From an uncultured Collinsella sp. (GTDB taxonomy: Bacteria; Actinomycetota; Coriobacteriia; Coriobacteriales; Coriobacteriaceae): a stretch of 40,126 nt of DNA. The stretch lies in assembly GCA_902496115.1 (NCBI GenBank), contig CABUZK010000013.1:1-40126 (forward strand), read 5' to 3'. Positions 1 through 7,453 of the stretch are shown here, piece after piece. The position numbers and the translations under genes are program-made. The notes beneath the pieces are model-generated. The model did not search any database. It saw nothing but the letters and a program-made list of their open reading frames with translations, and was not told the origin of the DNA. Position 1 is the first letter of the stretch. Each line of letters starts with the position of its first letter.

Positions 1-94
1 ACGGGGCCTGACGCGTATCGGAGAAGGAGGCGGAGTGCTCGCGATAGAACGTGTTGTTGAGCTGGATGAGCGATGAGGCGAAATCGCGGTTCAC
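1..94 (-). CDS. SAM-dependent methyltransferase, N-terminal fragment (runs off the left edge)
   Basis: Read on the minus strand from a GTG at 94-92, this frame stays open to the window edge and encodes about 31 residues. They include the stretch FYREHSASFSDTRQAP. This resembles, from memory, the N-terminus of a class I SAM-dependent methyltransferase family common in Coriobacteriia, whose proteins begin with an FYR..A.SFS.TRQAPW-type motif before the methyltransferase fold. A GGAGGGA ribosome binding site lies about 10 nt upstream of the GTG. The catalytic domain is outside the window, so the substrate cannot be judged. The gene is divergent from the XRE regulator. Confidence 0.6.
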   Translation of the reverse strand, partial: MNRDFASSLIQLNNTFYREHSASFSDTRQAP

Positions 95-361
95 GGCGCG
101 GGACTCCCTCCGTTGGCGGTGCGGAATAAACAGTACGACCATACTACCGTTAACGCCGCAACGGGGACAACCGAGCCGTGGGTCATTGCTTTGTTTGGAC
201 ACATTTCCGCAGCTCATATGTGCCCGCAACCGCCGGTTGTCAAAAATCTCACTAGAATAGGTGGCATACTTTTGGCGGTGGCGGATAGATTTTTAACTGT
301 GCAAGGCGCCTTAAGAACAAAAACGGTCCGGCGGCACGGCTGGCACCACATAGGAGGAACC
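95..361. promoter_or_regulatory. Divergent intergenic region between methyltransferase and XRE regulator
   Basis: This 267-nt gap must hold the promoters of two divergent genes. The only confident element is the AGGAGG Shine-Dalgarno at 352-357, four bases before the ATG at 362. A TTGTCA at 237-242 and a TAGAAT at 253-258 look promoter-like but are too close together to pair. An open frame continues upstream from the regulator to position 113, but it has no ribosome binding site and its translation resembles nothing I know. Confidence 0.4.
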
Positions 362-1084
362 ATGAATGTAGAAACTGCACAGCGGCTCGCCGATCTTCGC
401 CGCAGTAAGGGCTTTAGCCAGGAGGGTTTGGCGCGAAGGCTGGGCCTCTCGCGTCAGGCGGTCAGCAAATGGGAGCGTGCGGAGAGCTCTCCTGATACCG
501 AGAATCTGATTTCACTCGCCAAGCTCTATGGCGTGAGCCTGGACGAGCTGCTCAATCCGAGCGACGAGATTGAGGACGATATCGAGTTTGAGAACGAGGA
601 CCGCGCCCGCCAGCGCGAGGCCGAGGCGGCAGAGTGTGCCCGTACCCACGAGGCGGCAGCGCGCGCTACCGAGGCGGCAACGCAGGCGACTGATGCCGCT
701 GCCAAGGCGGCGCAGGCTGCAGGTTGGAGCGCGCAGGCAGCCAATGCCGTGGCGGCGCAGGCGACGAGTGGCGGTGCTGCTGGCTCGACTCCGGTGAAGG
801 GTCCGTTCCGGTCGTTCCCGTACTGGGCTGTGTGCTGGCTGCTGTTCTTTTTGCTGATGTTCCCGTTTGGTGCCGGCCCCTTTGCCGCGCTGATCTTCTT
901 TACGATTCCTATCTATCACTGGGTGGCGCGTGCGCTCGATGGCGATTGGGCGCGCGGTGATATTCAGATCGGTCCGGTGCCGATGACAACTAGGGCTCAG
1001 GTGCGGGACGTTTCCGCTGCGGTTGATGATGATGCGGCTACCGCGACCACCGCTGAGCCGGTCGTCAAAGAGGGTGATGAATGA
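362..1084 (+). CDS. XRE-family regulator with alanine-rich linker and two C-terminal membrane segments
   Basis: The 240-residue protein starts with a helix-turn-helix of the XRE/Cro type (residues 5-62, with LGLSRQAVSKWERAESSPD as recognition-helix region). A charged, very alanine-rich stretch follows (about 80-140, likely helical or coiled-coil). Two hydrophobic segments (about 153-170 and 172-190) form a membrane hairpin, and the tail is soluble. The ATG at 362 is chosen because AGGAGG lies four bases before it and the HTH begins at once. Its stop overlaps the start of the next gene (ATGA), so the two are translationally coupled. A membrane-tethered DNA-binding protein coupled to an extracytoplasmic DUF4097-like partner suggests an envelope-responsive regulator, possibly autoregulatory. 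The signal is unknown. HTH and membrane calls are strong; the role is inferred. Confidence 0.85.
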   Translation: MNVETAQRLADLRRSKGFSQEGLARRLGLSRQAVSKWERAESSPDTENLISLAKLYGVSLDELLNPSDEIEDDIEFENEDRARQREAEAAECARTHEAAARATEAATQATDAAAKAAQAAGWSAQAANAVAAQATSGGAAGSTPVKGPFRSFPYWAVCWLLFFLLMFPFGAGPFAALIFFTIPIYHWVARALDGDWARGDIQIGPVPMTTRAQVRDVSAAVDDDAATATTAEPVVKEGDE

Positions 1085-1980
1085 TGAAGCTTTCGCATGA
1101 ATCCAAGGTACGCTTGGGCGTTGGCATCGGAGCGTTCGTGCTTATCATCGGGCTTGTCTTTGGCGCTTCGCGGACATTGATTCATTTTGATGGTCCGTGG
1201 GATCTTGATGATGTTGTATCCGGCTTGTCTGGTATGGATGATGCGGTTGACGAGGACGATTTTTTGGATAGCGGTAACTATTCCGCTCGGCCTCAACAGC
1301 TTTCGAGCGAAACGTTTGATGCCGACGCGTTCACATCGCTTGACTTGGACGTGACGTCGGGCACGGTCGAGGTCAAACACGTCTCCGGCGGGCCAGTGCG
1401 CGTAATTGAAAGCGGTCGCGTGGCAACGGGGACCGTTGCCTTTGATGCGGCAACCCAGAACCTGGCCGAAATCAAGGGCTCTACGCTCAAGATTCGCCAG
1501 TTCGATTGCGATGACGAGCGCGCCCTTGATCGTAAGGTCACCATTGAGCTGCCGCGAGATGTTGCGGATAACCTGGTGGGCATTACGGCGAATGTAGGGT
1601 CGGGCGACCTGACGGTCGCGGACATTGCGTGCCATGATCTGGATGTAACGCTGGACTCGGGAGACGTTGAGTTTACGGGCACCGTGACCGACACCCTGAA
1701 TGCCGAGGTCGGTTCGGGCGATGTGACGTTCGAGCTCTACCAGGCCCCCGCGAAGTCGATGGATGTGAGCGTGGGCTCGGGCGACGTGGAGATGACGGTT
1801 CCGAACTCTACGGGCTTTAAAGCGATTCTCACCTTGGGCAGTGGCGATTTCGAGAGCGATTTCCTTCCGCTTGGCTACGACGGCGAGACCATTTTGAATC
1901 TTGAATTCGATAACGGCGATAAGTCTGCTACGTATCGTTTTGAGGTCGGTTCGGGCGACATGTCGTTTGATCCGGAGTGA
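1081..1980 (+). CDS. DUF4097-type membrane-anchored beta-repeat protein
   Basis: The 299-residue protein has one N-terminal membrane segment (about residues 10-32), an acidic spacer, and then a long repetitive domain. That domain carries six SGD turns, four of them as VGSGDxxx (for example NVGSGDLTV, EVGSGDVTF, SVGSGDVEM, EVGSGDMSF), spaced about 20-25 residues apart. This is the signature of the DUF4097/DUF2807 right-handed beta-helix group, often described as putative adhesins and often paired with membrane regulators or PspC-like proteins. The start at 1081 overlaps the regulator's stop; ATG 1084 is an equally possible start, since AAAGAGGG at 1067-1074 suits both. Topology predicts the repeats outside the membrane. 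It is probably the sensor or output partner of the upstream XRE protein. No enzymatic motif is visible. Confidence 0.8.
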   Translation: MMKLSHESKVRLGVGIGAFVLIIGLVFGASRTLIHFDGPWDLDDVVSGLSGMDDAVDEDDFLDSGNYSARPQQLSSETFDADAFTSLDLDVTSGTVEVKHVSGGPVRVIESGRVATGTVAFDAATQNLAEIKGSTLKIRQFDCDDERALDRKVTIELPRDVADNLVGITANVGSGDLTVADIACHDLDVTLDSGDVEFTGTVTDTLNAEVGSGDVTFELYQAPAKSMDVSVGSGDVEMTVPNSTGFKAILTLGSGDFESDFLPLGYDGETILNLEFDNGDKSATYRFEVGSGDMSFDPE

Positions 1981-2027
1981 CATGCGGTTTTCGGAGATCG
2001 GTACATATAGGCATGCTCTTTGATGGA

Positions 2028-2066
2028 GGCGCCGGAGCCGTGACGGGCTTCGGCGCCTTTGCCTTT
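2028..2066 (+). terminator. Intrinsic terminator of the XRE/DUF4097 unit
   Basis: GGCGCCGGAGCC (2028-2039) pairs with GGCTTCGGCGCC (2046-2057) with one G-U wobble, followed by TTTGCCTTT. It sits 47 nt after the DUF4097 stop and runs straight into the -10 element of the next gene. Confidence 0.85.
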
Positions 2067-2077
2067 ACAATGGGGAC
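2066..2077 (+). promoter_or_regulatory. -10 element giving a probable leaderless elp3 transcript
   Basis: TACAAT at 2066-2071 matches the -10 consensus at five of six positions. The usual spacing puts the transcription start at the A of the ATG at 2078. The gene has no convincing Shine-Dalgarno, so a leaderless mRNA is the simplest reading. No good -35 is visible. Confidence 0.5.
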
Positions 2078-3985
2078 ATGGAACAGATTATCTTGAACAT
2101 ACTCGAGGCTCTGCGTCGCGGCGAGACCGTGGACGACAAAGCGCTCGTCAAACTGATACATGCCGAGGCGCGCCGTGAGGGCGCCGACAAACGCGATTTG
2201 GCCAAGCGCCGTCTGCTGCCGTTCTACCAGCGGGTTAAACGCGAGGAGCCGGCTCGGTGGGCTGCGTGGAATGTCGATTCCGATCTGGAACGTCAACTGC
2301 TGCAGGCGCTGCGTATGAAGCCGCGCCGAACGGCTTCGGGCGTGGCGACCATTACCGTCATCACCAAGCCCTGGCCATGCTCGGGCGATTGCCTGTTTTG
2401 CCCCAACGATCTGCGCATGCCCAAAAGCTATCTGCACGCCGAGCCGGCGTGCGCCCGTGCGGAGCAAAACTGCTTCGACCCGTATCTGCAGGTGAGCGCT
2501 CGCCTGACCGCGCTTTCGCAGATGGGTCATGCGACCGATAAGATCGAGCTCATCGTGCTCGGTGGCACCTGGAGCGACTATCCGCAAGGGTATCAAACGT
2601 GGTTTATGTCGGAGCTTTTCCGTGCGCTCAATGACGATGCCGTCGCCGGCGTGGCGGCAAACCCCATGTTGGCGCGTCCGGGCATCAGCCGTGCCGAGGC
2701 AGGGCGCCTGCTCGATGACGCTCCCGCCGATGCCCTGCCGCCGGTGGTAACAGAGCGCCGCGAGCGCTATCGGGCTGCCGGCATTGCGACAGACGAGGCT
2801 GAGCTTGCTGCCGGCGTTGCCGACGAGCAGGGGCGTGTGGATGCTGTCGTTGGTGGCTATAACCGCGCAGTGCGTCGTCTGTACGGCCCTGGCACGCCGT
2901 GGGGCGAGGTTGCCGAGTGGCAGGCGGCAACGATGGAGGAACTTGAGCGTCAGCAGCGCATCAACGAGACGGCGAAGCATCGCGTGGTGGGGCTCGTTAT
3001 CGAGACACGCCCCGATGCCGTAACGCCGCAGGCCCTCACACTTATCCGCCGCTTGGGCTGCACCAAGATTCAGATGGGTATTCAGAGTCTTGACCAGCAT
3101 CTACTCAATATCAACGAGCGCCGCATTTCGGTGGCGCAGATCGAGCGGGCGTTTTCGCTCGCGCGCCTGTTTGGCTTTAAGATCCACGCGCACTTTATGC
3201 TTAACCTGCTGGGCGCCACGCCCGAGGGGGACAAGCGCGATTACGAGCGCTTTATGACCGAAGGGGCCTTTATGCCCGACGAGGTCAAGGTCTACCCGTG
3301 TGCGCTCATCGAGGGCTCGCGTCTGGTGGGCTGCTATGAGCGTGGCGAGTGGCGCCCCTATACCGAGGATGAGCTGCTCGATGTGCTGGCCGATGACATC
3401 GTGGTGACGCCGGCGTTCTGTCGCATTAGTCGCATGATTCGCGACTTTAGCTCCGACGACATCATGGTGGGCAACAAGAAGCCTAACCTGCGCCAGCTCG
3501 TTGAGAACCGCTTGGCGGCTCGTGGAGAAGGCACGGTGGTGCGCGAGATTCGCTATCGCGAGATCAGCACGGCGGGTGCCGACCTGGATGAGCTGACCCT
3601 TGACGAGGAGGTGGCGTACGAGACGCCGGTGACGCACGAGCGCTTTTTGCAGTGGGTGACGCCGCAGGGCAAGATCGTGGGCTTTTTGCGCCTGTCGCTG
3701 CCCGATCGTACTTTTGTTGCCGCGCATGCGGACGAGTTGCCGACGACGCCGGACGAGGCGATGATTCGCGAGGTGCACGTGTACGGCATGGCGGCGCGCG
3801 TGGGGGATCAAGGCCAGGCGGCGCAGCATCACGGGTTGGGGCGTTTGCTCGTAGAGCATGCATGCGAGATCGCCCGGGATGCGGGCTATGCGCGCATCAA
3901 CGTGATTAGCGCGATTGGCACACGCGAGTACTATCGCCATCTTGGATTTTATGACCATGGCCTTTATCTGCAAAAGGAGCTCTAG
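2078..3985 (+). CDS. elp3: Elp3-type tRNA U34 modification enzyme (radical SAM plus GNAT)
   Basis: The 635-residue protein has the two-domain layout of Elp3. A radical-SAM domain carries the cluster cysteines in CSGDCLFCP (Cys101, 105, 108), followed by GGTWSDYPQGYQ and the IQMGIQSLD segment. A C-terminal GNAT domain (about residues 500-635) has an acetyl-CoA loop HHGLGRLL and a REYYRHLGF ending. Elp3 uses acetyl-CoA and SAM to build the 5-carboxymethyl group on wobble uridine of tRNA. Standalone Elp3 without other Elongator subunits is known in some bacteria and archaea, and the length fits. The start at 2078 sits just behind a -10 box. The next gene follows with no gap, so the two are probably co-transcribed. 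Confidence 0.9.
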   Translation: MEQIILNILEALRRGETVDDKALVKLIHAEARREGADKRDLAKRRLLPFYQRVKREEPARWAAWNVDSDLERQLLQALRMKPRRTASGVATITVITKPWPCSGDCLFCPNDLRMPKSYLHAEPACARAEQNCFDPYLQVSARLTALSQMGHATDKIELIVLGGTWSDYPQGYQTWFMSELFRALNDDAVAGVAANPMLARPGISRAEAGRLLDDAPADALPPVVTERRERYRAAGIATDEAELAAGVADEQGRVDAVVGGYNRAVRRLYGPGTPWGEVAEWQAATMEELERQQRINETAKHRVVGLVIETRPDAVTPQALTLIRRLGCTKIQMGIQSLDQHLLNINERRISVAQIERAFSLARLFGFKIHAHFMLNLLGATPEGDKRDYERFMTEGAFMPDEVKVYPCALIEGSRLVGCYERGEWRPYTEDELLDVLADDIVVTPAFCRISRMIRDFSSDDIMVGNKKPNLRQLVENRLAARGEGTVVREIRYREISTAGADLDELTLDEEVAYETPVTHERFLQWVTPQGKIVGFLRLSLPDRTFVAAHADELPTTPDEAMIREVHVYGMAARVGDQGQAAQHHGLGRLLVEHACEIARDAGYARINVISAIGTREYYRHLGFYDHGLYLQKEL

Positions 3986-4864
3986 ATGAACAAGCCGAGT
4001 GTTTCTGCTGGCGTCGTTGCCGGCGTTGCTCTGGGAGCCGCGGCGCTTGGTGCGGCTGCTGTCGCTGTTCGTGCTGCCTGTCTGCAGGTTGCACGAACCC
4101 GTAATGGGCTGGCGCGTGTGAAGCGCGTGCACGATGAGTGCGGCGATGAGATTCGCGTGTTGGTGCAAGGCGGCGTCTACCAAAGCGCAAGCTACATTGG
4201 CGAGCGTTGGGAGGAGCCCGTCTTTGCGTACTATCGTGCGTTTGACGACGTGTTTGAGTCCGAGGATGCGATGCGCGACGCTTATGATCACGGCATCGAC
4301 CGTATGCTTATGCTGGGCGGCGGTGGGTTTGCCTATCCCAAGTTTGCGCTGATGTCGCACGAGGGCTTGCGCATGGACGTCATTGAGTACGATGCCGAGA
4401 TTACGCGCCTGGCGCGCCGTTGGTTCTACCTGGACGAGCTGGAGCGCACGGTGGGCGATCGCCTGCGAGTGATTACCGCCGAGGCTCGCTCGTATCTGGG
4501 TGTGACGAGTGTTGGTCATCGTCGCTACGACATGGTCGTGAGCGATTGCTTTGGCGGTGCCGAGCCCGTACGCGAGCTGGCGACGGTTGAGGCGTTGCGT
4601 TTGGTGCGAGGCAGCCTGAACCCCGGGGGTATCTACGTGGCCAATATCGTGAGCGCAAACGAGGGGAGCGATGTGACGTTCCTGCGCGATTGCGCTGCCA
4701 CGGCACTCGAGGTATTCGCCCACGCCTGGGTGGTCCCATGTGGCGATGCGGAGTTCGGCGGCGAGGAAAACTACCTGCTCATCGCCAGCGACGGCGACTA
4801 TGTCTTTGCCGAAGCCGTGCCCTTCGACACCGACTTCCTCGGCACCGTCCTTCACGACAAGTAA
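3986..4864 (+). CDS. Spermidine synthase-like protein with N-terminal membrane anchor
   Basis: The 292-residue protein begins with an Ala/Val/Gly-rich hydrophobic helix (about 7-30), then a Rossmann methyltransferase-like fold. It has MLMLGGGGFAYPKFAL (about 107-122) as nucleotide loop and VIEYDAEITRLARR as the acidic loop after beta-2, both typical of the spermidine synthase/spermine synthase superfamily. The usual catalytic D-x-x-D-P segment is replaced by VVSDCFGGAEP, so true aminopropyl transfer is doubtful; a related small-molecule methyltransferase is possible. ATG 3986 directly follows the Elp3 stop, and AGGAG at 3975-3979 is six bases upstream. It converges on the helicase gene with only 26 nt between. 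The fold call is firm; the substrate is unknown. Confidence 0.75.
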   Translation: MNKPSVSAGVVAGVALGAAALGAAAVAVRAACLQVARTRNGLARVKRVHDECGDEIRVLVQGGVYQSASYIGERWEEPVFAYYRAFDDVFESEDAMRDAYDHGIDRMLMLGGGGFAYPKFALMSHEGLRMDVIEYDAEITRLARRWFYLDELERTVGDRLRVITAEARSYLGVTSVGHRRYDMVVSDCFGGAEPVRELATVEALRLVRGSLNPGGIYVANIVSANEGSDVTFLRDCAATALEVFAHAWVVPCGDAEFGGEENYLLIASDGDYVFAEAVPFDTDFLGTVLHDK

Positions 4865-4890
4865 GTCTCCCCGTCCCAAAAAGACTGGTC

Positions 4891-7335
4891 TTAGGCGTGG
4901 TCGCGCCAGCTGCGGACACGCTGCTTCATACCTTCGATGTCGAGCACACCTTCGGCGAAGCCCTTGCGCACGAGCTCTTCGGGAACAAACTCGTCGTAGC
5001 GATCAAAATAAGGCACCTCGCCGGGATAGACGAGCTCGATGGGATCGAAGTCCTTCTCGGCCTCGGCGGCGAGCACCTCAAAGAACGTCTCTTCGTCGGC
5101 CTTCATCTTAAACTGCATAAAGTACGGGCGTGAAGGGTCGAGTCCGCGAAGGCCCAGCTCCGCGGCACATTTAATCTTGAGCATGCGCTCGAGCGCCAAA
5201 AAGGCGTAGCTTCCCAACCAGGGGAAGAGCACCCAGGTGTCGCCGCCCAGGTTAATGAGCGGCTTGGTTCCCGCGCCCGAAATCTCGGCCGTATGGCGAG
5301 CCTGCGCCAAGCGGGCCCGCGCGTTACCCATAAGGTACGGATACGCGGCATGTTCGTTGAGCGCTTTACGCATGCGCTCGAGCACATGCGTGTTGATGTC
5401 GCCGGGGCAATCGCCAAAGTAAGCCGGCACACGGCCCTTGACCTGAGTGGCAAAGACGGTGTGGCGTTTCCAGTCCACTTCTTCGACAATCCAGCAGTGT
5501 CCGGCGATGGCGATGCGCTCACCGGGCGGTGGCGGATTGACGATTGTGCCCAGCTCGGCCGACTCGCTGCGAACGGTGAACTCCTCGTTTTCCTGGAATA
5601 CGGCGTAGAACTTAAAGTTGTTAATGATGCGCTCGCCCGCGAGACCCACAATGAGCCCACCGCCCTCGGTGACCTGGATATGGTCGATCTTAATGAGGTG
5701 ACGCAGCAGTATGCGATAGTCATCGGCCGAGATGCGATGGAAATAGCTGAGTGTGAGCACGCGTTGGGCAAGCTCTGCCGGCGTGAGCTCTCCGGTGCTG
5801 GCAAGCGTCGACATAGTCTGGTGGTAGAGCAGGCTGTAGGGGAGTCGATCGAGCTCGGGCGGCTCGACCCACTTTTCCTCGCGATAGAGTTGTACGAGCG
5901 CGATGCCCTGCAAGAGCTTCCACGGAATGGTCTCGGGCATCATCGTGCGCGGCTCGGGCTCTTCCTCGCGCATGACAAACCACATCTCGGGCGGAAGATC
6001 GCGGCGTCCCGTGCGGCCCATTCGCTGCAAAAAGGAGCTGACGGTAAACGGCGCGTCGATCTGGAAGGCACGCTCCAAGCGGCCGATATCGATACCGAGC
6101 TCCAGCGTAGAGGTGGTGACGGTTGTCTGTGCCTGCTCCTCATCGCGCATGAGCTCTTCTGCCGTCTCGCGCAGCGATGCCGAAAGATTACCGTGGTGGA
6201 TGAGGAAGCGGTCGGGCTCGTGCCGGCTCTCGCAGTAGCTACGCAGCATGGAGCATACGGCCTCTGCCTCCTCGCGCGAGTTGGCAAAGACCAGACACTT
6301 GCGCCCGCGGGTGTGTTCGAAGATATAGCCCATGCCGGGGTCGGCGTTGTCTGGTGCCGTGTCGGTGGGGTTGAGTAATGCCTGTTCGGGTGCTTGGGGG
6401 ATGTCGACTTCGCCCTCGGGGGCCGAGGAAGCTTGGCGGTCCTTGGGAGCGGCCTTGCCCCGTGCCCGCTCGCGACGTTGACGGCGCTCCTCTTGTGTGA
6501 GCTGTCCGCTGTGACGCATGTCTTTGGTGTCAGCCGGCAGCGCCGTGGGTGCAGCCGGCTCGATGCGCGCGCATGCGAGCACTTCGGCCTCTTGAGGACC
6601 CGAGCTCTCGAATCCTCGCTGCTGCGCCTGGGGACCCGAGTTGTAGAAGTGCTCCATGGAGATGCGCCACACGCGGCGCGGTTCTTCAAAGCGGGGGATA
6701 ACGCAGTCGCGCCCCGTTCCCTGTGAGAGAAAAGCGCCCGTGCGCTCGGGGTCGCCGATGGTAGCCGAAAGGCCAATGCGACGGGGCTGCACGCCGGCCA
6801 TGCGCGAGAGCCGCTCGATAAGGCAGAGCGTTTGCCCGCCGCGGTCGCCGCGCATGAGCGAGTGGACCTCATCGATGACCACGTAGCGCAGGTCGCAAAA
6901 CATGCGCGGGATCGCCATATGCTTATGGATCAGGAGCGCTTCGAGTGACTCGGGGGTTATCTGCAAGATGCCGCTCGGTTTTTTGATGAGCTTAGCCTTG
7001 TGCGACTGCGAGACATCGCCATGCCAGTGCCAGACGGGGATATCGGCCTCTTCACAGAGGTCGTTGAGGCGGACGAATTGGTCGTTGATGAGCGCCTTGA
7101 GCGGGCCGATGTAGAGGGCGCCCACGCTTGCGGGCGGGTTCTCCCAAAACTCGGTCAGGATGGGAAAGAAGGCTGCCTCGGTTTTGCCGGAAGCCGTGGA
7201 TGCCGTCAGGAGCACATTGTCTTGCGTGTTAAAGATGGCATCAGCTGCTGCAACCTGGATAGAGCGTAGGCTCTCCCAATCGTGGGAGTAGATGAAGTCT
7301 TGGATAAACGGAGCATATCGGTCAAAGGCGTTCAC
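4891..7335 (-). CDS. Lhr-like DEVH-box superfamily II helicase (BrxHI-type)
   Basis: About 814 residues from the GTG at 7335. The SF2 motifs appear in order: Walker A TASTASGKTEAAFFP (about 44-58), motif II VIDEVHS (about 153-159), motif III LSATIGDP, motif V TSTLELGID (about 408-416) and motif VI QRMGRTGRR (about 437-445), then a long Lhr-type C-terminal part. A low-complexity charged insert of about 95 residues (about 236-334) splits the two RecA lobes. GTG 7335 has AGAAGG four bases upstream and begins NAFDRYAPF; a TTG at 7350 with AAGAGG upstream is a real alternative. It is last in a three-gene unit with a BrxD-like ATPase and a TerB-domain protein. Lhr-like helicases of this kind accompany BrxD in BREX type 2 loci (established knowledge); a DNA-remodelling defence role here is inferred. 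Confidence 0.85.
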   Translation of the reverse strand: MNAFDRYAPFIQDFIYSHDWESLRSIQVAAADAIFNTQDNVLLTASTASGKTEAAFFPILTEFWENPPASVGALYIGPLKALINDQFVRLNDLCEEADIPVWHWHGDVSQSHKAKLIKKPSGILQITPESLEALLIHKHMAIPRMFCDLRYVVIDEVHSLMRGDRGGQTLCLIERLSRMAGVQPRRIGLSATIGDPERTGAFLSQGTGRDCVIPRFEEPRRVWRISMEHFYNSGPQAQQRGFESSGPQEAEVLACARIEPAAPTALPADTKDMRHSGQLTQEERRQRRERARGKAAPKDRQASSAPEGEVDIPQAPEQALLNPTDTAPDNADPGMGYIFEHTRGRKCLVFANSREEAEAVCSMLRSYCESRHEPDRFLIHHGNLSASLRETAEELMRDEEQAQTTVTTSTLELGIDIGRLERAFQIDAPFTVSSFLQRMGRTGRRDLPPEMWFVMREEEPEPRTMMPETIPWKLLQGIALVQLYREEKWVEPPELDRLPYSLLYHQTMSTLASTGELTPAELAQRVLTLSYFHRISADDYRILLRHLIKIDHIQVTEGGGLIVGLAGERIINNFKFYAVFQENEEFTVRSESAELGTIVNPPPPGERIAIAGHCWIVEEVDWKRHTVFATQVKGRVPAYFGDCPGDINTHVLERMRKALNEHAAYPYLMGNARARLAQARHTAEISGAGTKPLINLGGDTWVLFPWLGSYAFLALERMLKIKCAAELGLRGLDPSRPYFMQFKMKADEETFFEVLAAEAEKDFDPIELVYPGEVPYFDRYDEFVPEELVRKGFAEGVLDIEGMKQRVRSWRDHA

Positions 7336-7416
7336 GGGACCTTCTCTCAAATACGAACCTCTTAACGCGGTGGCCAAAGGTTTGCTGCATTACTGCCTCA
7401 ACGTTTGCCAGGATAT

Positions 7417-7453
7417 AACCTGCCAGAATAAACCTGTCCCTTTTTGGCAGGTT
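7417..7453. repeat. Inverted repeat at the 3' end of the BrxD-like gene
   Basis: AACCTGCCA (7417-7425) and TGGCAGGTT (7445-7453) are perfect 9-bp inverted arms around a 19-nt loop containing GTCCCTTTT. The right arm overlaps the stop codon of the ATPase gene. It could be an mRNA hairpin tuning expression of the helicase, or a small REP-like element. The T-run does not follow the stem in the direction of transcription, so it is not a normal terminator. Confidence 0.6.

Noticed and set aside
237..270. TTGTCA with TAGAAT or CATACT as promoter of the XRE gene
   Set aside because: The spacers are 10 and 22 nt, outside the normal 16-19 range.
660..780. Short tandem repeats in the XRE gene
   Set aside because: The GCG/GCA-rich stretch simply encodes the alanine-rich linker; codons vary and no exact repeat unit persists.
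3101..4879. Long minus-strand frame opposite elp3 and the spermidine-synthase-like gene
   Set aside because: It is a codon-bias shadow: His/Arg/Leu-rich with no motif, while both plus-strand genes have full conserved motifs and ribosome binding sites. The same holds for minus-strand frames opposite the lactate dehydrogenase (14943-16445) and livH/livM (34248-36524).
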